35,497 bases of DNA from Comamonadaceae bacterium. Lineage in GTDB: Bacteria; Pseudomonadota; Gammaproteobacteria; Burkholderiales; Burkholderiaceae_C. The stretch is taken from contig CANBWY010000022.1 in NCBI GenBank assembly GCA_947373245.1, positions 1-35,497 of the forward strand, in the 5' to 3' direction. The notes under the pieces are model-generated. The model ran no database searches, was not told the origin of the DNA, and was given only the letters and a program-made list of their open reading frames with translations. A program made the position numbers and the translations under genes. Of this stretch, positions 28,427 to 35,497 are shown one piece after another (the first letter of the stretch is position 1; each line of letters begins with the position of its first letter).

Positions 28427-29251
28427 TCAAATTCGCGCGGCCTGCCAGACCTTCAATGCCTGCACAGTTTGCGCCACATCGTGCACACGCACCACGCGTG
28501 CGCCCCGCTCCACCGCCAACACAGCCGCCGCTACGCTGGGCACCATGCGTTCGCCCACCTCGCACCCGGTCACGGCACCGATGGACGACTTTCGTGACCA
28601 CCCCACCAGCAAGGGATACCCCAAGGCTAACAACTGGTTTTGATGCGCCAGCAACTCAAAGTTTTGCGCCACCGTTTTGCCAAAGCCCACACCGGGATCG
28701 AGTGCGATGCGCGCATGCGTCACCCCCACGGCTTGCAACTGCTCGGCGCTTTGCTTTAAAAATGCGGTCACCGCTTGGATAGCCTCCCCTTGCATGGGCA
28801 AGGTTTGCATGGTTTGTGGCTCGCCATGCATGTGCATCAAGCACACACCACAGTGCGCATGCGCAGCCACCACCGCAGATGCGCCTGCTTGCCTGAGCGC
28901 CCAAACGTCATTGATGATGTCCGCCCCCGCATCCAACACGGCTTGCATCACCGGCGCTTTGTAGGTGTCGATAGAAATCGGCACCTGCAAGCGCACCGCT
29001 TCACGCACCACGGGCAACACGCGCGCCAACTCGTCTTCTAGCGACACCGCAGGTGCGCCGGGTCGGGTGGATTCACCGCCGATGTCCAAGATGTGTGCGC
29101 CGTCTTTGAGCAACTGTTCGCAGTGCGCCAAAGCCGCGCGCGTCGTGCCGTGTTGACCGCCGTCCGAGAACGAATCGGGCGTGACATTGACGATGCCCAT
29201 CACCTGCGGTTGTGAAAGATCAATGCGAAATCGTGAGGTTTGCCAAAACAT
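28427..29251 (-). CDS. folP: Dihydropteroate synthase
   Basis: FolP joins p-aminobenzoate to dihydropterin pyrophosphate in folate synthesis and is the target of sulfonamides. The 274-residue protein has the pterin site MGIVNVTPDSFSDGG (about 18-32), GGESTRPGA (about 58-66), SIDTYKAPVMQAVLDAG, IINDVWALRQ, DPGVGFGKT and the C-terminal RVHDVAQTVQA with the substrate-binding arginine. The usual two-residue region around SRKS is present (GWSRKSSIG), with no sign of a resistance insertion. GGAG precedes the ATG by eight bases. A terminator-like hairpin lies between ftsH and this start. Confidence 0.97.
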   Translation of the reverse strand: MFWQTSRFRIDLSQPQVMGIVNVTPDSFSDGGQHGTTRAALAHCEQLLKDGAHILDIGGESTRPGAPAVSLEDELARVLPVVREAVRLQVPISIDTYKAPVMQAVLDAGADIINDVWALRQAGASAVVAAHAHCGVCLMHMHGEPQTMQTLPMQGEAIQAVTAFLKQSAEQLQAVGVTHARIALDPGVGFGKTVAQNFELLAHQNQLLALGYPLLVGWSRKSSIGAVTGCEVGERMVPSVAAAVLAVERGARVVRVHDVAQTVQALKVWQAARI

Positions 29252-29263
29252 AAGCGCTCCATG

Positions 29264-29285
29264 AAAAACGGGGCTTGCGCCCCGT
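29264..29285 (-). terminator. Hairpin terminator between ftsH and folP
   Basis: On the minus strand ACGGGGC-gcaa-GCCCCGT forms a seven-pair, GC-rich stem with a four-base loop, followed by TTTTT. It lies 25 bp after the ftsH stop and just before the folP ribosome site. It probably ends most ftsH transcripts and lets some read into folP-glmM. Confidence 0.8.
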
Positions 29286-29310
29286 CTTTGTGTCAGTCCA
29301 AGACTACTGA

Positions 29311-31224
29311 TTAAGCAGCCGTCGGTGCTGGATCAGCTTGCACCGCAGGTGTACCGCCACCGTCGCCACCGGACGATGGGGTGCGTGGCGTCCAGTCTTT
29401 GGGCGGACGTGGTTGGCGACCGGCCATGATGTCGTCAATCTGCTCTTTGTCGATGGTTTCCCATTCGAGCAAGGCTTTGGCCATGGCATGCATCTTGTCT
29501 GAATTTTCTTCAATCAAGCGACGGGCCAAGTTGTATTGCATGTCGATGATGCGGCGCACTTCCACGTCCACCATTTGCATGGTGGCCTCAGACATGCTGG
29601 TGGTCTTGGTGACGGAGCGGCCCAAGAACACTTCACCTTCGTTTTCAGCATAAACCATGGGCCCCAAGGCTTCGGTCATGCCGTAGCGGGTCACCATGTC
29701 ACGGGCGATGGAGGTGGCACGCTCAAAGTCATTGCTGGCACCCGTGGTCATTTGATGCATGAACACTTCTTCGGCAATACGGCCACCAAACAGCATGCTG
29801 ATTTGGTTGAGCATGTATTCGCGGTCGTAGCTGTAACGGTCTTTTTCGGGCAAGCTCATGGTCACGCCCAAGGCACGGCCACGCGGAATGATGGTCACTT
29901 TGTGCACGGGGTCGCACTTAGGCAAAAGCTTGCCAATCAAAGCGTGGCCAGACTCGTGGTACGCCGTGTTGCGACGTTCTTCTTCGGGCATGACCATGCT
30001 CTTGCGCTCTGGGCCCATCAAGATTTTGTCTTTGGCTTTTTCGAAATCAACCATCTCCACCACGCGGGCGTTGCGACGTGCGGCCATCAAGGCAGCTTCG
30101 TTGCACAAGTTGGCCAAGTCAGCGCCACTCATGCCAGGTGTGCCGCGCGCAATGACGCTGGGGTTGACGTCTTGCCCAATCGGCACTTTGCGCATGTGCA
30201 CGTTCAAGATTTGTTCACGACCACGGATGTCTGGCAAAGTCACGTACACCTGACGGTCAAAGCGCCCCGGGCGCAGCAAGGCCGCATCCAAAATGTCTGG
30301 GCGGTTGGTGGCCGCCACCACGATCACGCCGAGGTTGGTTTCAAAACCATCCATCTCGACCAGCATTTGGTTCAAGGTTTGTTCACGTTCGTCGTTACCA
30401 CCACCCACACCGGCGCCACGCTGGCGGCCCACGGCATCAATCTCGTCGATGAAGATGATGCAAGGTGCATTTTTCTTGGCGTTCTCAAACATGTCGCGCA
30501 CGCGGGCGGCGCCCACGCCGACAAACATTTCAACGAAGTCCGAACCCGAGATGCTGAAAAACGGCACTTTGGCTTCGCCAGCGATGCCTTTGGCCAACAA
30601 GGTTTTACCGGTACCGGGAGGGCCCACCAACAACAAACCACGGGGAATACGACCCCCAAGTTTTTGGAAGCGTTGTGGGTCTTTCAAGAAGTCCACGACT
30701 TCTTTCACCTCTTCTTTGGCCTCATCGCAACCCGCCACGTCTGCGAACGTGACTTGGTTGTTGTTCTCATCCAGCATGCGGGCTTTGCTTTTACCAAAGC
30801 TGAATGCGCCGCCTTTGCCGCCGCCTTGCATCTGACGCATGAAGTACACCCACACGCCAATCAATAGCAACATGGGGCCCCAGCTCACCAAGAGGGTCAT
30901 CAGCAAAGAGCCTTCTTCGCGAGGCTTGACATCAAACTTCACGCCATTGGCAATCAAGTCCCCCACCAGTCCGCGATCAAGGTAGGTCGCCGTGGTGCGA
31001 ATCTTGTGGTCATCGTTGGTGACCGCCGTGATTTCTGTGCCGCCTTGACCTTCTTGGATGGTCGCAGTCTTGATGCGCTTGGCACGCACTTCTTCAAGGA
31101 AGTCCGAGTAGCCCAAATAACCTGAACCTGCGCCAGGACGTGTTTCAAACTGCTTGAACACGGTGAACATCACCAAAGCGATGACCAGCCAAACAGCGAC
31201 TTTTGAGAACCATTGATTGTTCAA
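29311..31224 (-). CDS. ftsH: ATP-dependent membrane zinc metalloprotease FtsH
   Basis: FtsH degrades misfolded membrane proteins and short-lived regulators such as sigma-32 and LpxC. The 637 residues show two membrane helices (about 7-25 and 107-129) flanking a periplasmic domain, a AAA module with Walker A GPPGTGKT (201-208), pore motif around FVGVGA, Walker B IIFIDEID and RPGRFDR, and the zinc site HESGH (423-427). The tail is Gly/Pro-rich. The start is a TTG at 31224 with GGAG six bases before. A near-consensus heat-shock promoter lies 38-65 bp upstream, and rlmE is upstream as in most proteobacteria. Confidence 0.98.
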   Translation of the reverse strand: MNNQWFSKVAVWLVIALVMFTVFKQFETRPGAGSGYLGYSDFLEEVRAKRIKTATIQEGQGGTEITAVTNDDHKIRTTATYLDRGLVGDLIANGVKFDVKPREEGSLLMTLLVSWGPMLLLIGVWVYFMRQMQGGGKGGAFSFGKSKARMLDENNNQVTFADVAGCDEAKEEVKEVVDFLKDPQRFQKLGGRIPRGLLLVGPPGTGKTLLAKGIAGEAKVPFFSISGSDFVEMFVGVGAARVRDMFENAKKNAPCIIFIDEIDAVGRQRGAGVGGGNDEREQTLNQMLVEMDGFETNLGVIVVAATNRPDILDAALLRPGRFDRQVYVTLPDIRGREQILNVHMRKVPIGQDVNPSVIARGTPGMSGADLANLCNEAALMAARRNARVVEMVDFEKAKDKILMGPERKSMVMPEEERRNTAYHESGHALIGKLLPKCDPVHKVTIIPRGRALGVTMSLPEKDRYSYDREYMLNQISMLFGGRIAEEVFMHQMTTGASNDFERATSIARDMVTRYGMTEALGPMVYAENEGEVFLGRSVTKTTSMSEATMQMVDVEVRRIIDMQYNLARRLIEENSDKMHAMAKALLEWETIDKEQIDDIMAGRQPRPPKDWTPRTPSSGGDGGGTPAVQADPAPTAA

Positions 31225-31246
31225 TGTGGGCTCCGAAATAAAAAGA

Positions 31247-31259
31247 GTACGAGTCGTAC
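31247..31259. other. Palindrome at the expected ftsH transcription start
   Basis: GTACGA-g-TCGTAC is a perfect 13-bp interrupted palindrome 23 bases before the ftsH TTG. It falls just where transcription from the heat-shock promoter should start. It could be a small RNA hairpin (GTACG-act-CGTAC followed by a T-rich run on the minus strand) or a protein site. Confidence 0.45.
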
Positions 31260-31261
31260 AG

Positions 31262-31289
31262 AGATGGGCTTGATTTTAGGCGTTTCAAG
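31262..31289 (-). promoter_or_regulatory. Sigma-32 (RpoH) heat-shock promoter of ftsH
   Basis: On the minus strand CTTGAAA (31283-31289) and GCCCATCT (31262-31269) are separated by 13 bases. The E. coli sigma-32 consensus is CTTGAAA, 11-16 bases, CCCCATNT, so only one informative base differs. ftsH is an established sigma-32 target. The start would be near 31255, giving a leader of about 30 nt with the GGAG ribosome site. Confidence 0.8.
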
Positions 31290-31330
31290 CGCCCGCGCAG
31301 GTTTATTCATACGCAGCGGCCTTATGAACA

Positions 31331-32005
31331 TCAAGGATTTGCCAAAACGCGATTTTTTACGCCCATACCTACCAAAAAGGTTTCACTTGATTTGTCGCGG
31401 CTGGCCTTGGGTTTGATGGGTTTGACCACATGGAACGTGTTTTTAAACAGGTTCACCAACTCGCTGTAGCCGCTGCCATGGAACAGTTTGACCACCAAAG
31501 CGCCGTCATCTTTCAGGTGTTTTTGGGCGAATTCCACAGCCAACTCAATCAAATGGGCAATCCGCATGGCATCCGAGGCGGCAATGCCAGACAAGTTAGG
31601 TGCCATGTCGGACACCACCACATCCACCACGCGGCCTTGCAAGGCCTCTTCCAACTGCGCCAGAACCTCCGCCTCACGAAAGTCGCCCTGAATGAAGAGA
31701 ACGTCCTCGACGGGCTCCATGTGCAAGATATCCAAACCAATGATGGTGCCGTTCAAGGTCCCCGCCGCTGCACCTGTGGGGGACAGGCGGCGACGCAGGT
31801 ACTGACTCCAAGCGCCAGGCGCACAGCCCAAATCCACCACCACATTGCCCGGCTTGATCAGCCCCAATTGCTCATCAATTTCTTTGAGCTTGTAGGCGGC
31901 ACGGGCACGATAGCCTTCTCTTTGAGCCAACTTGACGTAGGTGTCGTTCACATGGTCGTTCAACCATGATTTGTTAACTTTTTTGCTTTTAGTTTTGGCT
32001 TTCAA
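31331..32005 (-). CDS. rlmE: 23S rRNA 2'-O-methyltransferase RlmE (FtsJ/RrmJ)
   Basis: RlmE methylates the ribose of U2552 in the 23S rRNA A-loop, a late step in 50S assembly. The start is a TTG at 32005 with AAAGG upstream (six bases), giving 224 residues (E. coli 209); the frame open to 32059 would run into yhbY on the other strand. The catalytic K-D-K-E set is present: Lys39, Asp133 (SDMAPN), Lys173 (VVKLFHG) and Glu208 (SSETFLVG). The SAM site is [15 protein letters not shown] (about 57-71). A short insert, [12 protein letters not shown], explains the extra length. ftsH follows after 106 bp; yhbY is divergent. Confidence 0.96.
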   Translation of the reverse strand: MKAKTKSKKVNKSWLNDHVNDTYVKLAQREGYRARAAYKLKEIDEQLGLIKPGNVVVDLGCAPGAWSQYLRRRLSPTGAAAGTLNGTIIGLDILHMEPVEDVLFIQGDFREAEVLAQLEEALQGRVVDVVVSDMAPNLSGIAASDAMRIAHLIELAVEFAQKHLKDDGALVVKLFHGSGYSELVNLFKNTFHVVKPIKPKASRDKSSETFLVGMGVKNRVLANP

Positions 32006-32024
32006 TTCATACCTTTGAGGGAGC

Positions 32025-32038
32025 GGGGATAATACCCC
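32025..32038. promoter_or_regulatory. Shared -10 region of divergent rlmE and yhbY
   Basis: GGGGATAATACCCC contains GATAAT for yhbY (ending six bases before its ATG, a leaderless arrangement) and, on the minus strand, TATTAT for rlmE (leader of about 17 nt). The -10s overlap, so polymerase can serve only one gene at a time. The arms GGGG and CCCC form an inverted repeat. No strong -35 is visible. Confidence 0.4.
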
Positions 32039-32039
32039 C

Positions 32040-32513
32040 ATGTCCGCAATACAACTCACACCTGCTCAACGCAGAATTCACCGCGCCGAAGCGCACCATT
32101 TAGCCCCCGTCGTCATGATCGGCAACGATGGTTTAACCCCCGCCGTGATCAAAGAAGCCGAGATGGCGCTGAACGCGCACGGTCTCATCAAAATCCGTGT
32201 ACTGGGCGATGACCGCCAAGCACGCGAAGCCATGTACTTGGCCTTGGCCGACCAACTCAACGCTGCCCAGGTTCAACACATCGGCAAGCTGTTTGTGCTG
32301 TGGCGTCCACAAGCTGAAAAAGAACGCGTCTCCGACGAAGACCGCATGTCCGGCCCCCGCGACGTGAAAGTGCTGAAGTACAGCAGCCGTGGCGGCCAAC
32401 GACCCGAGGTGAAAACCTTGCGCGTCTTGGGCAACCAACGCCTCACCTCAGGTGGGCAAGTCAAGCGCGCCAAACCGAAAAAGATTTCGGTCAAAAAACG
32501 CAGCTTGGGTTAA
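32040..32513 (+). CDS. yhbY: YhbY-type CRM-domain RNA-binding protein with basic tail
   Basis: YhbY binds pre-50S ribosomal subunits through a CRM domain. The 157-residue protein has the CRM domain in about residues 4-100: [43 protein letters not shown] start, HGLIKIRV and the [10 protein letters not shown] end, with a GNDG loop where the GxxG RNA-binding loop lies. The rest (about 60 residues) is a basic, Arg/Lys/Gly-rich tail ending [17 protein letters not shown]. coli YhbY stops near residue 97. There is no Shine-Dalgarno sequence. It sits divergent to rlmE, so two 50S-assembly factors share a promoter region. Confidence 0.92.
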   Translation: MSAIQLTPAQRRIHRAEAHHLAPVVMIGNDGLTPAVIKEAEMALNAHGLIKIRVLGDDRQAREAMYLALADQLNAAQVQHIGKLFVLWRPQAEKERVSDEDRMSGPRDVKVLKYSSRGGQRPEVKTLRVLGNQRLTSGGQVKRAKPKKISVKKRSLG

Positions 32514-32523
32514 TCCCGTTCAA

Positions 32524-32961
32524 TCAATCGTTGCCTTCGGTGCCTGCTGCTAAGCCAGGCACCGGCCACAACTGCCAAAGTGCCTTGCCCGCGCACAACC
32601 ACTGACCCACATAAAAAGCGGAACCTAGGTTGTGCCACAAGGCCATGTTGTCGCGGGCCAGTATGTGTGGCTTCACGCCCACTTCCATCATCAAGGCCAA
32701 GGCCATCCCGCCAACCACCCAAATCAAAGGCGATGGAGCGGCGTTTGAGGTTTCACGTCGGGTTGTCAGACACAGCAAAAAACAACAGCCCAACGAAAGC
32801 CACGTTTGCGCAGTGAACAGTTTGGCGGCCATCTGCCCCGCCATGGCCGGTGTTTCCAAGTGCACAAACAGCATTGGAACCACCATGAAACCCACGGCCG
32901 TCAGACTGCCCCACCACAGCGCAGCCAAAAACACCGAAAGCCGTGCTGTGAGCATGTTCAC
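32524..32961 (-). CDS. DUF4149 small membrane protein
   Basis: The 145-residue protein has four hydrophobic segments and matches DUF4149 (TMEM205-like), with the signature [38 protein letters not shown] (here in about residues 12-50). Function is unknown. The GTG at 32961 overlaps the greA stop (GTGA), and an ATG two codons later (32955) is an alternative start. It is the third gene of carB-greA-DUF4149, a common order in Burkholderiales, and its end is 10 bp from the convergent yhbY stop. Confidence 0.9.
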   Translation of the reverse strand: MNMLTARLSVFLAALWWGSLTAVGFMVVPMLFVHLETPAMAGQMAAKLFTAQTWLSLGCCFLLCLTTRRETSNAAPSPLIWVVGGMALALMMEVGVKPHILARDNMALWHNLGSAFYVGQWLCAGKALWQLWPVPGLAAGTEGND

Positions 32962-33434
32962 AGGTAAGAGACGGACACCACTTCGTAACGCTTGACACCC
33001 CCGGGGGCTTGGACTTCAGCCACATCGCCCTCTTCCTTGCCAATCAAGGCGCGGGCAATGGGGCTGCTGATGTTGATGAGACCAAATTTCAAGTCGGCTT
33101 CATCTTCGCCCACGATTTGATAGGTGACTTTTTCGCCGGTTTCTTCTTCTTCCAATGCGACCGTGGCACCAAACACAGCTCGACCGCCCGCATCGAGCTC
33201 AGTCGGATCAATGATTTTTGCCACCGACAACTTGCCTTCAATTTCTTGAATGCGGCCTTCGATGAAACCTTGGCGATCTTTGGCCGCGTCATATTCAGCG
33301 TTTTCGCTCAAGTCGCCTTGCGCGCGCGCTTCCGCGATGGCGGCAATGACCGAGGGACGCTCCACGGTTTTGAGCTTGTGCAACTCGTCTTTGAGCTTTT
33401 CTGCACCGCGCTTGGTAATCGGAACTGTACTCAT
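32958..33434 (-). CDS. greA: Transcription elongation factor GreA
   Basis: GreA rescues backtracked RNA polymerase by stimulating transcript cleavage. From ATG 33434, after AAGGAAA, it has 158 residues, the standard length. The N-terminal coiled coil carries the acidic tip ([15 protein letters not shown], about 41-55) and the C-terminal FKBP-like domain has the [16 protein letters not shown] signature (about 123-138). The open frame to 33737 is antisense-free carry-over from carB and is rejected. carB ends 32 bp upstream; a small CCGTC/GACGG hairpin (33449-33464) lies in that gap without a T-run. Confidence 0.97.
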   Translation of the reverse strand: MSTVPITKRGAEKLKDELHKLKTVERPSVIAAIAEARAQGDLSENAEYDAAKDRQGFIEGRIQEIEGKLSVAKIIDPTELDAGGRAVFGATVALEEEETGEKVTYQIVGEDEADLKFGLINISSPIARALIGKEEGDVAEVQAPGGVKRYEVVSVSYL

Positions 33435-33466
33435 GGTGTTTCCTTCAGCCGTCTCAATGGACGGTC

Positions 33467-35497
33467 TTAATTGGCAATCAATTGGGCGTGCATTTCCTGC
33501 ACAGAAATGACATCCAACTTGTCCATGTACTTCATACCTTCCACCGCTGCTTCTGCTCCTGCGATGGTGGTGAAAGTGGTGACACGGTTGAGCAATGCCG
33601 AGGTGCGAATGTGGCGTGAATCGGCAATCGCATTGCGACGCTCTTCCACGGTGTTGATGACCAACACCACTTCGTTGTTCTTGATGCTGTCCACGATGTG
33701 TGGGCGACCTTCGGTCACTTTGTTCACCACATCGCAAGCCACACCTGCTTCAACAATCGCATGCGCAGTCCCCTTGGTGGCAATCAACTCGAAGCCCAAA
33801 ACGGCCAACTGGCGGGCCACTTCGATGGCACGCGGTTTGTCGTTGTTCTTCACCGAGATGAACACTTTGCCCGTGGAACGGCCATCGGCATCGCGTGGAC
33901 GTGGCAGCTTGGTGCCTGCGCCCAATTGGCTCTTCACAAAGGCTTCACCAAAAGTTTTGCCAACGCCCATGACTTCGCCCGTGGACTTCATCTCGGGGCC
34001 GAGGATGGTGTCCACACCGGGGAACTTCACAAACGGGAACACCGCTTCTTTCACGCAGAAATAAGGGGGCGTCACCTCTTGGGTAATGCCTTGCGAGGCC
34101 AAAGTTTGGCCCGCCATGCAACGCGCTGCGACCTTGGCCAACTGGATGCCCGTGGCTTTGGACACATAAGGCACAGTGCGTGAAGCGCGTGGGTTGACTT
34201 CCAAAACGTAGATGACGTCTTTGCCATCAATGTTCTGAATTGCAAACTGCACATTCATCAAACCCACCACGTTCAAGGCACCGGCCATGGCGGCGGATTG
34301 GCGCTTGAGTTCAGCGACGGTTTCGGCCGACAACGAGTAGGGAGGCAAGGAGCAAGCCGAATCGCCGCTGTGCACGCCTGCTTGTTCGATGTGTTCCATC
34401 ACGCCACCAATGAAGGTTTTGCCTTCGGGATCGCGCAAGCAATCCACATCACATTCGATCGCATCGTTCAAGAAGCGGTCCAGCAACACGGGGGAATCGT
34501 GCGACACCTTAACGGCTTCGCGCATGTAGCGCTCGAGGTCGCGTTGCTCGTGCACGATTTCCATGGCGCGGCCACCCAGCACATAGCTGGGGCGCACCAC
34601 CAAGGGATAGCCCAATGCTGCGGCCTTTTCCAAGGCCTCAGGCTCGGTGCGTGCGGTGGCATTCGGGGGTTGGCGCAGGCCCAACTCTTGCAACAGTTTT
34701 TGGAAACGCTCGCGGTCTTCGGCTGCGTCGATCATGTCAGGGCTTGTGCCAATGATGGGCACGCCAGCGGCTTCCAAATCGAGAGCCAGTTTCAAAGGCG
34801 TTTGACCGCCGTATTGAACGATGACGCCGGTTGGCTTTTCCTTGTCGACGATTTCAAGCACGTCTTCCAAGGTCACAGGTTCAAAGTACAAGCGATCAGA
34901 CGTGTCGTAGTCGGTGGACACGGTCTCGGGGTTGCAGTTGACCATGATGGTTTCGTAACCGTCTTCGCGCATGGCAAGCGCCGCATGCACGCAGCAATAG
35001 TCGAACTCAATACCTTGACCGATGCGGTTAGGACCGCCACCGAGCACCATGATCTTTTTGTTGTTGGTCGGTTCAGCTTCGCACTCAGCATCGCCCACGC
35101 CAAAAGCGTCGCCGTTGCCTTCGTAGCACGAATACATATAAGCCGTGTCGGTCGAGAACTCAGCCGCACAGGTGTCCACACGTTTGTAGACCGGACGAAT
35201 GTTGAGTTCATGGCGGCGTGCGCGCACCACGTGCTCGGTGGTCTTGAGCAACTTGGCCAAACGACGGTCTGAGAAGCCCTTCTTTTTCAAGGCACGCAAC
35301 TCTTCGGCTGTGATGGCATCGAGTGTGGTGGTTTCGACTTCCAATTCGATCTTCACGATCTCTTCGATTTGCACCAAGAACCAAGGGTCGATTTTGGTCA
35401 AGGCAAACACCTCGTCCACGCTCAAGCCCATCGCAAAGGCATCGCCCACATACCAGATGCGCTCGGGGCCGGGTTCGCCCAGTTCCTTTTCGAGCAC
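33467..35497 (-). CDS. carB: Carbamoyl-phosphate synthase large subunit, 5' end beyond window
   Basis: CarB makes carbamoyl phosphate for arginine and pyrimidine synthesis, with CarA supplying ammonia from glutamine. The window holds the last 676 residues of about 1,080: the end of the first synthetase unit, the oligomerisation region ([25 protein letters not shown]), the second pre-ATP-grasp domain ([23 protein letters not shown]), the second ATP-grasp domain ([44 protein letters not shown]) and the C-terminal MGS-like allosteric domain ([17 protein letters not shown] to the end) that binds UMP and ornithine in E. coli. The GTG at the edge is internal, not a start. greA follows after 32 bp. 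Confidence 0.97.
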   Translation of the reverse strand: MLEKELGEPGPERIWYVGDAFAMGLSVDEVFALTKIDPWFLVQIEEIVKIELEVETTTLDAITAEELRALKKKGFSDRRLAKLLKTTEHVVRARRHELNIRPVYKRVDTCAAEFSTDTAYMYSCYEGNGDAFGVGDAECEAEPTNNKKIMVLGGGPNRIGQGIEFDYCCVHAALAMREDGYETIMVNCNPETVSTDYDTSDRLYFEPVTLEDVLEIVDKEKPTGVIVQYGGQTPLKLALDLEAAGVPIIGTSPDMIDAAEDRERFQKLLQELGLRQPPNATARTEPEALEKAAALGYPLVVRPSYVLGGRAMEIVHEQRDLERYMREAVKVSHDSPVLLDRFLNDAIECDVDCLRDPEGKTFIGGVMEHIEQAGVHSGDSACSLPPYSLSAETVAELKRQSAAMAGALNVVGLMNVQFAIQNIDGKDVIYVLEVNPRASRTVPYVSKATGIQLAKVAARCMAGQTLASQGITQEVTPPYFCVKEAVFPFVKFPGVDTILGPEMKSTGEVMGVGKTFGEAFVKSQLGAGTKLPRPRDADGRSTGKVFISVKNNDKPRAIEVARQLAVLGFELIATKGTAHAIVEAGVACDVVNKVTEGRPHIVDSIKNNEVVLVINTVEERRNAIADSRHIRTSALLNRVTTFTTIAGAEAAVEGMKYMDKLDVISVQEMHAQLIAN

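Noticed and set aside
29536-30867. 443-residue open frame antisense to ftsH
   Set aside because: It mirrors the codon pattern of ftsH, has a His-rich composition typical of antisense shadows and shows no domain. ftsH on the other strand explains the region fully.
33449-33464. CCGTC/GACGG hairpin between carB and greA as a terminator
   Set aside because: The stem is only five pairs and is followed by the greA ribosome site rather than a T-run.
33435-33737. N-terminal extension of greA into carB
   Set aside because: The extension reads the carB 3' end in another frame; a good ribosome site and the family start support 33434.
34298-35272. 324-residue open frame antisense to carB
   Set aside because: Same type of shadow, fully within carB, with His/Val/Ala-rich composition and no recognisable family.

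Overview
The window is a chromosomal, housekeeping-rich segment from a betaproteobacterium, most likely family Comamonadaceae (order Burkholderiales). This rests on the gene order pyrG-kdsA-eno-ftsB, the dapA-bamC pair, the carB-greA-DUF4149 and rlmE-ftsH-folP-glmM clusters, an orphan Bug-type solute receptor, and protein sequences that read like that family. GC content looks moderate for the group, so a Limnohabitans- or Rhodoferax-like organism is a reasonable guess but cannot be proven here. Genes are tightly packed, with many 1-4 bp start/stop overlaps. I see no rRNA, tRNA, CRISPR array, insertion sequence or prophage. No gene-free stretch exceeds 300 bases; the longest, about 150 bp, precedes a small lipoprotein gene.

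Layout. 1-3904 (minus): topoisomerase IV, parE then parC (parC is cut by the window start). 4032-5981 (plus): an MFS transporter, an overlapping 54-residue membrane peptide gene and a SAM methyltransferase. 6037-8861 (plus): dapA, bamC and a YycJ/WalJ-like metallo-beta-lactamase-fold protein, closed by a two-way terminator. 8931-10400 (minus): a 57-residue Ala-rich lipoprotein and a JmjC-type ribosomal oxygenase. 10420-12695: an FKBP-type isomerase (plus) convergent with coaBC-dut (minus). 12766-17582 (plus): pyrG, kdsA, eno, ftsB and a NadR-like P-loop protein. 17568-19066 (minus): gamma-carbonic-anhydrase-like protein and hslO. 19107-19910 (plus): DUF455. 19926-21811 (minus): Bug receptor and xerD. 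21911-26327 (plus): AEC permease, rpmE2 with terminator, a GT-C-like membrane protein and a MATE exporter. 26324-32005 (minus): rlmE, ftsH, folP, glmM and an uncharacterised beta-barrel protein. 32040-32513 (plus): yhbY. 32524-35497 (minus): carB (cut by the window end), greA and DUF4149.

How the genes work together. Many serve the envelope (dapA, bamC, kdsA, glmM, ftsB), nucleotide and cofactor supply (pyrG, carB, dut, coaBC, folP), ribosome and RNA maintenance (rlmE, yhbY, the L16-type oxygenase, rpmE2), DNA topology and chromosome resolution (parC, parE, xerD) and protein quality control (ftsH, hslO, FKBP isomerase).

The window does not show an obvious undescribed system. The best signals are regulatory: a textbook LexA-type box before parE, a near-consensus heat-shock (sigma-32) promoter before ftsH, and a recurring arrangement in which genes with no Shine-Dalgarno sequence carry a Pribnow-like hexamer 6-8 nt before the start codon, suggesting leaderless mRNAs. 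Small overlooked genes and several inverted repeats in untranslated leaders are also recorded.
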